DNA of 64,000 bases, taken from positions 1,612,001-1,676,000 of the forward strand of contig CAWFHD010000003.1 of assembly GCA_963815475.1 (NCBI GenBank). Reading direction: 5' to 3'. The notes under the pieces are model-generated. The model saw only the letters and a list, made by a program, of their open reading frames with translations, had not been told where the DNA came from and did not search any database. Below are positions 9,848 through 19,221 of this stretch, in pieces (positions within the stretch are counted from its first letter, which is position 1; every line of letters begins with the position of its first letter). Source of the stretch: Sulfopaludibacter sp963815475. GTDB lineage: Bacteria; Acidobacteriota; Terriglobia; Bryobacterales; Bryobacteraceae. The position numbers were made by a program, and so were the translations under genes.

Positions 9848-10552
9848 ATGCGAGCTGTATTTCCCGGATTTCCACCGGAGGCGCCGCAGTTTTTCCGCGG
9901 CCTGGCGCGGCACAATGATCGCGACTGGTTTCAGCCGCGCAAGGCATTGTTTGAGGAGAAGGTGAAGGCGCCGATGAGGGCCTTGGTGGAAGCGTTGAAC
10001 GGCGATCTGCGCAAGTTCGCGCCCGCCTACGTCACCGATCCCGATAAGGCCATCTATCGCATCTATCGCGATACGCGATTCAGCCACGACAAGACGCCGT
10101 ACAAAGATCACATCGGCGCCAGTTTTCACTACCGCGGCGGGAGGCACGGCGATGCCGGCTACTACGTTGCCATGTCTCATAAAGAGACCGCGATCGGCGG
10201 CGGCATCTATATGCCCGACCCGGCCGCGCTGCTGGCCATTCGCAATCACATCGCGGAAAATCATCTGGCACTACGGAAGATTTTGAAGGTGCGCGCGCTC
10301 AAGGAACTCTTCGGCGAAATGCAGGGCGAGCAGTTGTCGCGCGTGCCCAAAGGCTTCTGCTCGGAGCATCCTGCCGCCGACCTGCTCCGCTTCAAGCGGT
10401 TTTTCTTTTACGTGGAACTCGCGCCGGAACTCGCCACCACTCCCGAATTCTTCCCCGAGACGGTGAAGCGGTTCCGCGCGATGCTGCCATTTCTCGATTT
10501 TCTTACGGCCCCCCTGGCGAAGCCCGCCAAGCCCGCCGTGCCGGCAATGTAG
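9848..10552 (+). CDS. DUF2461 family protein
   Basis: 234 residues. Matches the DUF2461 (TIGR02453) pattern: PQFFRGLARHNDRDWF, YRIYRDTRFSHDKTPYK, GYYVAMSHKETAIGGG and YMPDPAALLAIR. The family is widespread and of unknown biochemical function. The ATG start is 6-8 bases after GGAGG-like sequence (ataaggaggc). Divergent from murB with only 27 bases between the two starts. The C terminus (KPAKPAKPAVPAM-like) is low-complexity. Confidence 0.88.
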   Translation: MRAVFPGFPPEAPQFFRGLARHNDRDWFQPRKALFEEKVKAPMRALVEALNGDLRKFAPAYVTDPDKAIYRIYRDTRFSHDKTPYKDHIGASFHYRGGRHGDAGYYVAMSHKETAIGGGIYMPDPAALLAIRNHIAENHLALRKILKVRALKELFGEMQGEQLSRVPKGFCSEHPAADLLRFKRFFFYVELAPELATTPEFFPETVKRFRAMLPFLDFLTAPLAKPAKPAVPAM

Positions 10553-10579
10553 CCGACATGGCAGGCATGAACGCCTGAG

Positions 10580-10921
10580 CTACGCCTTCGCGCCAGTCAC
10601 GGCCAGTTGCACCGCGGTATCCAGGATGTGAGTTGCCACGCCTGGAACTTCCGCCGCCAGCACCTGCGAGGCGAGCTGCAACAGGACGTATCCACGACCG
10701 GCCGCCGGAGTCGCCAGATACTGAGCCGCTCCGGGCACGGCGAACTTCTGGAACACCGCCAGAATCTCCTGGTCGGTCCGATTGGGCGCCAGCGCGGCGA
10801 TTTCCTGGACAATCGGCAATGCCTTCGGCACGAGCGCGGCGGCCTGATTCAGGGCCGCTTCGGCTTTGCCGGATGCGAAGAATGCAACAATCTTTTGCAT
10901 TACGTTTTTCATGAATTTCAT
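10580..10921 (-). CDS. Small alanine-rich protein of unknown function
   Basis: 113 residues beginning MKFMKNVMQKIVAFF, with AAGGAG just upstream of the ATG, which decides this start over a longer chance frame. Composition is rich in Ala, Val and Leu and it appears to form amphipathic helices; no catalytic motif is seen. Located 8 bases after the next membrane-anchored coiled-coil gene, so the two are co-transcribed. I do not recognise the family. Confidence 0.7.
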   Translation of the reverse strand: MKFMKNVMQKIVAFFASGKAEAALNQAAALVPKALPIVQEIAALAPNRTDQEILAVFQKFAVPGAAQYLATPAAGRGYVLLQLASQVLAAEVPGVATHILDTAVQLAVTGAKA

Positions 10922-10929
10922 ACTTCTCC

Positions 10930-11643
10930 TTAGGGACGGCCGGTGATGGCCTGCACGCCCTTCACTGTCAGGTTGGTTGCGGGATTGAGGTTGCGATAGA
11001 GGATGACGCCGTTCAGGCCGTAGCCCAACAAACGGTCGTACCAATGCGGCTTGGTGAGCCGGTCGATATTGCTCGTAATCGCCTGGACGTTGCTGCCAAT
11101 GCCGTTCCAGGTGGCCACCGTCCGCGGCACGGCGCTCCGGATCTCCAGGCTCATCTGGCCCAGATTGTTGGCCGCCACCGTGGCCGATTCGGTGGACGCT
11201 TTTACGTCCCAGTACAGATCGTCCATGGAATCTTTGGCATCGGCTGCCAGCGCCGCCGTGTTGGCCAGCACCGGCCGGAGATCGCCGCGGATGTCGTCGA
11301 TTTTGGCGAGCGCAGTGTCCACGCGACCCAGCGTGTCGCCGAGCCGTCGATCGACCGTCTTGCGGATCTCGCCCACTTCGACGAGGGTGTCGGCGCGCAG
11401 CGATGCCACCTGCCGTTCCGTGCGAACCAACAGGTCCACACGGGCAGCGCCGATCTGACCGTTCAGATCGCGCCGGGCCGCTGTCACCTCCGCCAGCAGT
11501 TGGGCGCGGGCACATTCTATCTCTGAGGGAATTGCGGCCAGGATGGCATCTGCGGCCCGCAGTAGAAGAACGGTATACGCCGCTACCGCCACCAGGGCCG
11601 CCAGCAGCGCACAAGCAAGGATTTGTTGGAGCGTTTTCACCAA
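10930..11643 (-). CDS. Membrane-anchored coiled-coil protein of unknown function
   Basis: 237 residues: an N-terminal membrane helix (about 8-35, ALLAALVAVAAYTVLLLRAADAI split by context), then about 140 residues of heptad-like helix (RRDLNGQIGAARVDLL, RKTVDRRLGDTLGRVDTAL, SNVQAITSNIDRLTK) and a short C-terminal segment. It resembles DUF948-like or chemoreceptor-neck-like coiled coils in general form only. Paired with the small protein downstream. Confidence 0.7.
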   Translation of the reverse strand: MVKTLQQILACALLAALVAVAAYTVLLLRAADAILAAIPSEIECARAQLLAEVTAARRDLNGQIGAARVDLLVRTERQVASLRADTLVEVGEIRKTVDRRLGDTLGRVDTALAKIDDIRGDLRPVLANTAALAADAKDSMDDLYWDVKASTESATVAANNLGQMSLEIRSAVPRTVATWNGIGSNVQAITSNIDRLTKPHWYDRLLGYGLNGVILYRNLNPATNLTVKGVQAITGRP

Positions 11644-11726
11644 CCGAACGGTAGCAGACGAGGCTCCGTTTACGGAGTTAAGCGATTGGAATTAGAGGGT
11701 TGTTTTGCGGTGACCGAATGGGAGGG

Positions 11727-12014
11727 TCAGGCAGCCCAGGGTGAGATCACCTGCTCTGCTAGGCGATAGAGTTGCGGCATCCCGCGGCGCATGCATTCCT
11801 CACGGCACGCTTCGCGCCGGCTCTGGAATTCGGCCTTCTGTGGCGCATCGAAACTCTGCCCGGAGAGCCAGACGTAGTCCTCGGTAACACTTTCCAGCAA
11901 CTCGTAAGGAAGGGATTGCAGGTAACTGCAAAACGTGTTAGATTTCACGCCTGCCATGTGAGAATAAACCCAATTCTGAAGCAAAAGTTGCCCTGTCCGA
12001 ATTCCGCGGGACAA
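11727..12014 (-). CDS. Small hypothetical protein
   Basis: 95 residues, containing four Cys, a tryptophan-rich middle (EDYVWLSGQSF) and a charged helix (QKAEFQSRREACREECMRRG). No family recognised. It follows the AAA ATPase by 17 bases on the same strand, so it is probably in the same operon. The start is uncertain. Confidence 0.5.
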   Translation of the reverse strand: MSRGIRTGQLLLQNWVYSHMAGVKSNTFCSYLQSLPYELLESVTEDYVWLSGQSFDAPQKAEFQSRREACREECMRRGMPQLYRLAEQVISPWAA

Positions 12015-12031
12015 CCGGTTGGTTCAAATAT

Positions 12032-13312
12032 TTACTCGGCGTCTGACTTCGCGAAGTACAGGGCCACTGCCCGATCGATATTCGGACGCGTCATGCGTAA
12101 CGGCTTCCCTTCGTATTCGCTGATAGCCTTCACCAGCTTGAAAACATCGTTGGGATAACAGGCGCGCAGAAAATCCGAACCGGATGCCTTGCAGCGTTCC
12201 CGCAGATATTCCGCGCATCCCGTCTCGGTCGGTATCTGGTTCTTCTCCATGATCCGCCGGAAGATTTCGTCGAACACCTCGGCAGACACGTTCTGCACCA
12301 TCACTTTGGTCTGGATGCGGCGCAGGAACGCTTCGTCCGCCAGGTCGCGCGGGTTGAGGTTGGTCGAAAACACTACCATCAGCTCAAACGGCGCCTGGAA
12401 TTTCATCCCCGAAGCCAGTGTCAGATAGTCCACACGACGGTCCAGCGGCACAATCCACCGGTTCAGTAATTCACGAGGCGAAAGCACTTGCCTGCCGAAA
12501 TCGTCGATGATCAGAATGCCGTTGTTGGCCTTCAACTGGCATGGCGAGGTGAACACTTTGGTGGCATCGTCCAGCCGCAGCTCCAGCATAGCCATGGATA
12601 GTTCACCGCCTACGGTGATGCAGGGCCGCTCGCACAATACCCAGCGCGGATCGAGCATCTCGTCCATGCAGGACACCGTGCGATGCACCACCGGGTCGAA
12701 CAGAGTAATGATGTGCCCGTCTACCTCTATGGCGTAAGGTATCAGCACCGTGTCTTTGTAGATTCGCAGGATGCGCTCGGCGATACTGGTTTTACCGTTG
12801 CCCGTTCCGCCGTAAAGAAACAACGACTGGTGTCCGATCAGCGAGGGTCCCAGTTGGTCCAACAAGCCGTCCGGCAACACCAGATCGTCAAAGGCCTTCT
12901 TCAGGCTTTCGCGGCCCAATTTCACATGTGCGGCCTGGGTCTTTACCACGTCGTGGTAGTGCTGAATCGACACCGGCGCCGGGCCCACATACTGGCACAC
13001 TTCGTTACGTGCAGTGGCGAGTGTCCGCCCTCCGCCGGTCAGGGAAAAGGAATAGTCGTTTCCCAGCATCCCCTTTACTTCCAGCAGTTGCTGCTGCCGG
13101 AACTGGTGGAATAGCGTCTCTAAAATGGGGAACGAGAGCTTTAGGGTTTCGTGCAGTTTGGCTAGAGTCGCCGACCCGTGCAGCCATAAGTAGCGGAGAA
13201 CCAGATCGTTCACCAGCGACCGGGGAATGCCTAAATCCTCTACTCGATCCGGTATGGTTGGCCGACCCTCCGGATGGGATTCGGCAGGCACTAGGGGCTG
13301 GGTTGCCATCAT
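12032..13312 (-). CDS. AAA family ATPase
   Basis: 426 residues. An N-terminal winged-helix-like region (about 25-110, SLVNDLVLRYLWLHG, LHETLKLSFPILETL) precedes one AAA domain with Walker A GGTGNGKTS (about 170), Walker B GILIIDDFGRQ (about 255), sensor-1 VVFSTNLNPRDLADEAF and an arginine-rich RRIQTK. Similar stand-alone ATPases occur repeatedly in acidobacteria; their partner is unknown. The fold suggests a remodelling ATPase. Followed by a 95-residue protein in the same operon. Confidence 0.85.
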   Translation of the reverse strand: MMATQPLVPAESHPEGRPTIPDRVEDLGIPRSLVNDLVLRYLWLHGSATLAKLHETLKLSFPILETLFHQFRQQQLLEVKGMLGNDYSFSLTGGGRTLATARNEVCQYVGPAPVSIQHYHDVVKTQAAHVKLGRESLKKAFDDLVLPDGLLDQLGPSLIGHQSLFLYGGTGNGKTSIAERILRIYKDTVLIPYAIEVDGHIITLFDPVVHRTVSCMDEMLDPRWVLCERPCITVGGELSMAMLELRLDDATKVFTSPCQLKANNGILIIDDFGRQVLSPRELLNRWIVPLDRRVDYLTLASGMKFQAPFELMVVFSTNLNPRDLADEAFLRRIQTKVMVQNVSAEVFDEIFRRIMEKNQIPTETGCAEYLRERCKASGSDFLRACYPNDVFKLVKAISEYEGKPLRMTRPNIDRAVALYFAKSDAE

Positions 13313-13510
13313 CGATCGGAATATACAACAGGTACGGGAAAAGGTTCTAGTACGCCATTGGTTATCGAACCTTCATTTGCCGAGAACGGAGCTTTCTCGC
13401 GTCTATCTGGAGCCTTTCCATCTACCCCGGTATAGGACCGTCGGCCGTTGCGGAATATACCCTAAAAGCCCTATAGTTGACAGGTACTTAGGGAAAATGC
13501 GTACTGCCTC

Positions 13511-16500
13511 ATGCGATATCCCGTTTTATTTTTGCTGTTAGCTTTATTGGTTGCTTCACTCCCGTTACCCGCCCAAATTGCCGGCGTTAACGTCAACATG
13601 GTCTCCGGCATCAGTTGGCCCGATGGCGACCCCTTCCTGCAGCGCCAGAATGAGCCCTCGCTCGCCGTCTCCTCGCGTAACACCTTGCACCTTCTGGGCG
13701 GCGCCAACGACTATCGCACGGTCGATCTTCCCGGTCTCCCTAATGGCGAAACCGGCGATGCGTGGCTCGGCATTTTCAAGTCCTACGATGGCGGCCAGAC
13801 CTGGAAGAGTACCCTACTCCCCGGCTGCCCCCAGAACGTAGCGGTGTGCAATGGGGCGCCTGCCCTCAAAGGCTACGCAGCCGCCGCTGACCCCGTGGTC
13901 CGCACCGGAACCAACGGCATGTTCTACTACTCGGGCATCGGCTTCACCCGCACTTCGCCCGCCAAGAGCGTGGTCTTTGTCTCGCGCTTCATCGATAACA
14001 ACAACGAGGAAAACGGCGATCCCATCAAGTTCATCGACGCCAATCCCGTCGCCACCGGCACGGCCACCATCTTCGTGGACAAGCCATGGATGGCCGTGGA
14101 TATTCCGCGCGCCGGCGCCGCCACCTGCAGCATTGCCGCGCCGCAGAGCGATGGCTCCACGGTGAAGCAGACCTTCCCCGGTGGCAACATTTACATCGCG
14201 TATACCACCTTCACCACCGACGGCCAGCCGCCTTCGTCCATCCAGTTTGTGCGCTCTACCGATTGCGGCGCCACCTGGAGCAAGCCTCTCGCACTCTCGG
14301 ACAACGTCATCAACCAGGGCGCCACGCTGGCGATCGATCCCCTTACAGGAACGCTGTACGTCGCATGGCGGCGCTTCGCTACCGCAGCCCAGTTGGACGG
14401 CATCATGATCGCGAAGTCCACCGATGGCGGCCAGACCTTCTCCAAACCCGTGCAAGTGGCCGCCATCAACCCCTTCGATCAGGGCACCACCGATTTCAGC
14501 TTCCGCACCAATGCCTATCCCACCATGGCGGTGGATGGATCGGGCCGCGTTTACCTGGCATGGACCGAACGTGCCATGGGCGGGCCTGCCAGTGGAGGAG
14601 ATGCCCGCACCGTGCTCACCACCTCCAAGGATGGCAACACCTGGACGCAACGCCAGCCGGTCAACGACGCCCCCAGCCGCGGCCACCAACTCATGCCCGC
14701 CATGACGTTCGGCGGCGGCAAGCTAATCATCGTGTTCTACGATCTACGCGACGATGCCACCACCGGCGTGTTCACCGCCCTTGGCCAGGGCCAGTATTCC
14801 GAATCCCGCGCGCCCGCCGGTGACTTGGCCACCGTGCCGCCGCATCCCGAGAAGGTCTTCACGCAGTACATCCTGGACGCAGCGCCCGCCGATCTCAACG
14901 AAGGTGGTCTGCTGCGCCGCCATACCGTGGATGTCTGGGCCGTCCAGGCCGATCCCGCCGACAAACCGTCCTTCACTGCCGCGCGCGTCTCGCAATATGT
15001 CTTCGGCAGCGTGCCGGGCTCCAGCGTCCTGCAGCAGTTGCAAGTGAATCCGCCCAACTTCCCGCTTTTTTCCCAAGGCACCGTGCCCTTCGCGGGCGAC
15101 TACCTGGATGTGGCCGCTTCGCCTTCGATAGTCCCCGGAACTCAGGCGGGAACCTGGAAGTTCAATATCGATCCCTCGCCCTCCATCGTATTTCACGCCA
15201 CCTGGGCCGACAATCGCGACGTGCGCCCTCCCGCCAATGGCGACTGGACCGACTACACTCCGCCCGTCTCGTCAGCCACTACCGGCAACAGCATCTACGA
15301 TCCCACCAAGCCGCAGCCTTCCTGCATCACCGGCCAGACCGGCATGAGGAACGAGAACATCTACACCTCGCGGATTACGCAAGGGCTCGCGGTCAGTTCA
15401 CCTTCCGATGCGAAAACGCTGGGCAAGATTCAGCGCTCCTTCCCGATCGTTGTGGAGAACTCGACCAATCTCGCCAAGACCTACCGTCTGACCATCGTCA
15501 ACCAACCGCCGGGCGGCGAAGCTTCGTTCCTGCAGTTCCCCGCCGCCGGTCTGCCCGATCCGCTCGCCATGCTGGATGTGAGTGTCGCGCCCATTTCCAG
15601 CATCTCCCGCATGGTATTCGTCACCAGCACTTCCGCGCAGGCGCCGATTCTCATCAATGTCGCCGAGATCACGGCTCCGGGCGCGGCGGGAATTCGCCTG
15701 GGAGGTCTGCAGGGTTCGGTGCTGCTCAATCCCGATCCATCCAATCCGGCTAATCCCGCCATCGCGAACAACGAGTTGTTCAATCCCGCTATCGCGAACC
15801 CTGCCATTGCCAACCCGGCGATTGCGAACCCTGCCATCGCCAATCCCGCCATCGCGAATCCGGCGATTGCCAATCCCGCTATCGCCAATCCCGCCATCGC
15901 CAATCTGTCCACTTCGAACGCCGATATCGCCAACCCTGCCATCGCGAATCCCGCCATCGCGAATCCGGCAATCGCCAATCCGGCCATCGCCAACACCGCG
16001 ATTACCGACGCCAACTGGGCTCTCACCAATAACGGCAACTCCGCCGGCACGTACTCGGTGCACTTCCTGATCAGCGTCACGATTCCCAGTCGCGTGCTGA
16101 GCCAACTCATCGTCAATCGCGTCTATAACACTCCGGTGGCATCGGGCTGCAGCCTGGTGCAGCAGCCGCAGACCGTAGTGATCGCCAACGTCTCGGGTCC
16201 GCCGATTGTGCCGCAAAAGAATTTTGCGTCGACCGGAGTCTGCCGCACCATCAGCGCGGTTCTGCGCCGCCGCGTCCACCGCCAGCGCGGCAAGGAGCAC
16301 GACCGGGATACCGCCGCTTCCGATTCCGATATCACCGACCCGTCTTTGGACGATGCCACAGTTACCATCGGCCCCGGCGAAACCGTTTACGTCACGCTGC
16401 GCTTCTTCAATACCGACGCCACCCAGCCGCTGGGCTTCGATCCCGGCGCCGATATCACCACCGTTTCGGTTTCGCATGCTGTCGATACCGGCGGCACTCA

Positions 16501-18775
16501 GCCTCCCGTGGCATCGTCGCACTTGATTGCCGCCACCGGCCCTCTGCCTCCCGCAGTGGTGGGCGGTAAGTATGACGATTTCCTGCTGGCGGCCGGAGGG
16601 CAGGGGCCCTACACGTGGTCTCTGGCATCGGGCGCGCTGCCCGGCGGGCTCTCGCTTACACCCGCCGGAGAGATCACCGGGACCATCACGGGAGTGGGCG
16701 GAACCTTCAACTTCGTGGTCCAGGTTACCGACAGCACCAATGCGCCGCCGGTTCAGGAAGCGCTCAGTATCCAGGTGAGTGGCGTCGCGCTGGCATTCTC
16801 AGGCGTTGCCGCCGCCAGCGCTGGCGCCGGCGCAGGACAAACCATTACGGTGGCTGCGACGGTGACGAACTCCGGCACTCAGGCCGATAACGTCGTGCCG
16901 ATTATCGCCGTAAATACCACCGGCTACGCCACCGCAAGCTGCGGGGCCCCGGCGCCGGCATCCGCCTCTTTGGCTTCGAACGGGCAGCAGGTTTTCACCT
17001 TCTTCTGCGGCTCGGTGAGCGGCACCGGCACTTTGAGCTTCTCCGTCTCCCTCTCCGCCACCGATTCATTGGGGGCCAACCTCTCCATCAGCCCGGCCAC
17101 GTCCAACATCATCAACCTGCTGGGCACTCTGCCCACCGTTTCGGTATCCGCGACCTCCGGCGGCAGCCCTTACGCCTCGGGGGCGTGGACCAATCAGAGT
17201 GTGGTGGTGAGCATCACGTGCACACCGGCCGTGGGGACTCCCAGCACGCGCCAGATCACCGTCACGAGCGAAGGCGCCAATCAGTCGGTCAACACCAGTT
17301 GCACCGATACCGCCGGCAATAGCGTAAACGCATCCTTTAGCGGGATCAATATCGATTACACACCGCCCGTGGTGACTGCCAGCGCCACGGTTAACGGCGT
17401 TCCCTACACCAGCGGCACGCCGACCAATCAGCCGGTGCTCGTGACCTTCACCTGCACCGACGCCCTCTCGGGTGTGGTGTCGCAGCCGCCTGCCCAGACC
17501 ATTCAGCCGCCCGCAGTCGGACAGTCGGTGACCGGCACGTGCACCGACCGCGCCGGCAACGTGGGCTCGGCGACGTTCGGCGGCATCACCACCGGTTCCT
17601 TGCCGCCCACAATGGGCGTCACCTATAGCAACGGCTACACCCCGGGTTCCTGGTCCGCCGTGCCGGTGACTGTCGTCTTCACCTGCAGTCCCGCTTCCGG
17701 GCTGGGAATCCAGAGTCTCACGCCACCGGCAACCCTATCGGCGCAGGGCTCCAATCAGTCGGTCACCGGCAGGTGCACGGACAGTGCGGGGAACACGGGC
17801 CAGATCACGGCCGGTCCCATCAACATCGAAACCACCGCGCCGCAGCTTACCCTGCAGTCGCTGCCGCAAGCATCTTCCGGGTGGTACAACACGCCCGTTA
17901 CCATCACCTGGCTGTGCGCGGACATAGTCGCCAATACGCACAACACCATCGTGCGCACTGTATCTACCGAGGGCGCGAACCAGGTGGTCACCCTGAGTTG
18001 CGCCAACCAGGCTGGAACCACGGTCACAGGCTCGCAAACCGTGAGCGTCGATCTCACAGCGCCGGTGATCAAGGGCGCCGCCAGTCCGGCCCCCGGCAGC
18101 AGCGGATGGAATACCACTCCGGTGGCCGTTACGTTTACCTGCACCGATGCGCTATCGGGTGTCGCTTCGGGTAACCCCACCGGCAATACTACGGTCACTG
18201 CCGACACGAATGGCTCGGTGGTCACCGGCAGTTGCCGCGACGTCGCGGGCAACGTGGCATCCGCGACCATCGGGCCAGTCAGGCTTGACCGGACTCCTCC
18301 GGTCATCCAGTTCCAGAGCGTCTCGCCAATCAACGCCGCCGGCTGGAGCAACGGTCCGGTCACTGTCACCTGGTCCTGCGCCGATGCCGGCTCGGGCCCG
18401 GTTTCCGCCACCGTGACGCAGCAGGTCACCGGAGACGGAACCAACCAGTCGGCGACCGCTACCTGCGCCGACGTGGCGGGGAACACTGCCGGCAATACTC
18501 ACACCGGCATCAAAATCGACACGGTCGCCCCGCTGATCCGCTTCTTCTCGCCGGGCGACGGCCAGAGCTACGTGCAGGGCGCCGCGGTGTCAGCAAGCTA
18601 CTCGTGCTCGGACAACAGCTCCGGAGTTGCCGGTTGCACCGGCGATTTACCCAACGGCCAGCCCGTACCGACAGATACCCTAGGCCCGCACACCTTTACG
18701 GTGACCGCCACCGATGTCGCGGGGAACGTAACGAAAGTAGTCCACACCTACACCGTGACAGGCAAGCCGCAGTAA
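13511..18775 (+). CDS. Giant secreted BNR/Ig-like protein with NPAIA repeat tract
   Basis: 1754 residues with a signal peptide (YPVLFLLLALLVASLPLPAQ). Layout: sialidase/BNR-like propeller region with Asp-box-like repeats (SYDGGQTWK, STDCGATWS, STDGGQTFS, SKDGNTWTQ; about 30-500), a beta-rich linker, the NPAIA repeat tract (about 755-830), a putative-Ig (He_PIG-like) domain (GGKYDDFLLAAGGQGPYTWS, about 1015-1100), then at least six repeated Ig-like modules with TCTD-AGN signatures (about 1210-1750). Such proteins act extracellularly, in binding or in matrix. A short stretch (about 16260-16340) reads better in another frame (PPLPIPISPT), so a compensating pair of indels is possible. No sorting motif seen at the C terminus. 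Confidence 0.85.
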   Translation: MRYPVLFLLLALLVASLPLPAQIAGVNVNMVSGISWPDGDPFLQRQNEPSLAVSSRNTLHLLGGANDYRTVDLPGLPNGETGDAWLGIFKSYDGGQTWKSTLLPGCPQNVAVCNGAPALKGYAAAADPVVRTGTNGMFYYSGIGFTRTSPAKSVVFVSRFIDNNNEENGDPIKFIDANPVATGTATIFVDKPWMAVDIPRAGAATCSIAAPQSDGSTVKQTFPGGNIYIAYTTFTTDGQPPSSIQFVRSTDCGATWSKPLALSDNVINQGATLAIDPLTGTLYVAWRRFATAAQLDGIMIAKSTDGGQTFSKPVQVAAINPFDQGTTDFSFRTNAYPTMAVDGSGRVYLAWTERAMGGPASGGDARTVLTTSKDGNTWTQRQPVNDAPSRGHQLMPAMTFGGGKLIIVFYDLRDDATTGVFTALGQGQYSESRAPAGDLATVPPHPEKVFTQYILDAAPADLNEGGLLRRHTVDVWAVQADPADKPSFTAARVSQYVFGSVPGSSVLQQLQVNPPNFPLFSQGTVPFAGDYLDVAASPSIVPGTQAGTWKFNIDPSPSIVFHATWADNRDVRPPANGDWTDYTPPVSSATTGNSIYDPTKPQPSCITGQTGMRNENIYTSRITQGLAVSSPSDAKTLGKIQRSFPIVVENSTNLAKTYRLTIVNQPPGGEASFLQFPAAGLPDPLAMLDVSVAPISSISRMVFVTSTSAQAPILINVAEITAPGAAGIRLGGLQGSVLLNPDPSNPANPAIANNELFNPAIANPAIANPAIANPAIANPAIANPAIANPAIANPAIANLSTSNADIANPAIANPAIANPAIANPAIANTAITDANWALTNNGNSAGTYSVHFLISVTIPSRVLSQLIVNRVYNTPVASGCSLVQQPQTVVIANVSGPPIVPQKNFASTGVCRTISAVLRRRVHRQRGKEHDRDTAASDSDITDPSLDDATVTIGPGETVYVTLRFFNTDATQPLGFDPGADITTVSVSHAVDTGGTQPPVASSHLIAATGPLPPAVVGGKYDDFLLAAGGQGPYTWSLASGALPGGLSLTPAGEITGTITGVGGTFNFVVQVTDSTNAPPVQEALSIQVSGVALAFSGVAAASAGAGAGQTITVAATVTNSGTQADNVVPIIAVNTTGYATASCGAPAPASASLASNGQQVFTFFCGSVSGTGTLSFSVSLSATDSLGANLSISPATSNIINLLGTLPTVSVSATSGGSPYASGAWTNQSVVVSITCTPAVGTPSTRQITVTSEGANQSVNTSCTDTAGNSVNASFSGINIDYTPPVVTASATVNGVPYTSGTPTNQPVLVTFTCTDALSGVVSQPPAQTIQPPAVGQSVTGTCTDRAGNVGSATFGGITTGSLPPTMGVTYSNGYTPGSWSAVPVTVVFTCSPASGLGIQSLTPPATLSAQGSNQSVTGRCTDSAGNTGQITAGPINIETTAPQLTLQSLPQASSGWYNTPVTITWLCADIVANTHNTIVRTVSTEGANQVVTLSCANQAGTTVTGSQTVSVDLTAPVIKGAASPAPGSSGWNTTPVAVTFTCTDALSGVASGNPTGNTTVTADTNGSVVTGSCRDVAGNVASATIGPVRLDRTPPVIQFQSVSPINAAGWSNGPVTVTWSCADAGSGPVSATVTQQVTGDGTNQSATATCADVAGNTAGNTHTGIKIDTVAPLIRFFSPGDGQSYVQGAAVSASYSCSDNSSGVAGCTGDLPNGQPVPTDTLGPHTFTVTATDVAGNVTKVVHTYTVTGKPQ
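15782..16003 (+). repeat. 15-bp tandem repeat encoding NPAIA
   Basis: Twelve copies of a 15-base unit (consensus AAYCCBGCNATYGCS) encode NPAIA in two blocks of eight and four, split by NLSTSNADIA; one more copy lies just upstream before NNELF. Third-codon positions vary among units, so protein sequence, not DNA, is being conserved. Five-residue periodicity suggests a pentapeptide-type beta-solenoid or an extended stalk. Confidence 0.9.
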
Positions 18776-18832
18776 TGGAAGGGCGGCCGGTGGTCTCTTC
18801 CCGCCGGCCAATTCGTCAAACACAGTTTCCCC

Positions 18833-18861
18833 TTGCTTACCGAGAGAAGCTCCCGTATACT
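18833..18861 (+). promoter_or_regulatory. Sigma-70-like promoter of the padR-ADOP operon
   Basis: TTGCTT (18833-18838) and TATACT (18856-18861) are separated by 17 bases, 17 bases before the PadR start codon. Good match to -35/-10 boxes. Confidence 0.6.
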
Positions 18862-18882
18862 CATCTCGGATACCGATATGAG
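18860..18882 (+). promoter_or_regulatory. Operator-like palindrome overlapping -10 box and padR start
   Basis: CTCATCTCGG (18860-18869) and CCGATATGAG (18873-18882) form an inverted repeat with 9 of 10 positions paired and a 3-base spacer. It overlaps the end of the -10 box and the start codon, the expected place for autorepression by PadR. Confidence 0.5.
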
Positions 18883-19213
18883 CAAACCGAACGACCTCGT
18901 ACAGGGCACCCTGGATCTGCTCCTGCTGAAAATGCTGGCCCTGGAGCCGTTGCACGGATGGGCCATCAGTCTGCGGCTGAAATCCATCTCGGGAGACGTT
19001 CTGCAAGTCAGCGAAGGATCCCTCTACCCTGCGTTGCACAAGTTGGAGCAGGAAGGCTGGATCACGGCCGAATGGAAGCAGACCGAGAATAACCGGCGCG
19101 CGAAGTTCTATTCGCTCACTCGCCTCGGCAGGAAACAGCTCGAATCGGAGGCGGCGAACTGGCAGCGGCTATCGGCCGCCATTTCGCACGTCATCCAGCT
19201 TTCGGAGGTTTAG
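18878..19213 (+). CDS. PadR family transcriptional regulator
   Basis: 111 residues. Start chosen at ATG 18878 (MSKPNDLVQGTLDLLLL), since the frame upstream holds the promoter. Winged HTH with the family pattern LVQGTLDLLLLKML, GWAISLRLK, VSEGSLYPALHKLEQEGWI and the wing NRRAKFYSLTRLGRKQL; the C-terminal dimerisation helix is short, as in subfamily-2 members. Eight bases before the ADOP permease, a pairing found repeatedly in acidobacteria, where the regulator presumably represses the permease in response to a small molecule. Confidence 0.94.
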   Translation: MSKPNDLVQGTLDLLLLKMLALEPLHGWAISLRLKSISGDVLQVSEGSLYPALHKLEQEGWITAEWKQTENNRRAKFYSLTRLGRKQLESEAANWQRLSAAISHVIQLSEV

Positions 19214-19221
19214 AAAGAGCC

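Noticed and set aside
13478..13505. TTGACA as -35 box for the giant secreted protein
   Set aside because: The matching -10 position reads CGTACT and ends only 5 bases before the ATG, leaving no room for a leader.
15700..16010. CRISPR-like regular repeats
   Set aside because: The 15-base units are contiguous, have no spacers and are in frame inside a gene.
15398..16522. Long minus-strand open frames opposite the NPAIA tract
   Set aside because: Produced by the repeated 15-base unit; the plus-strand protein has signal peptide and recognisable domains.
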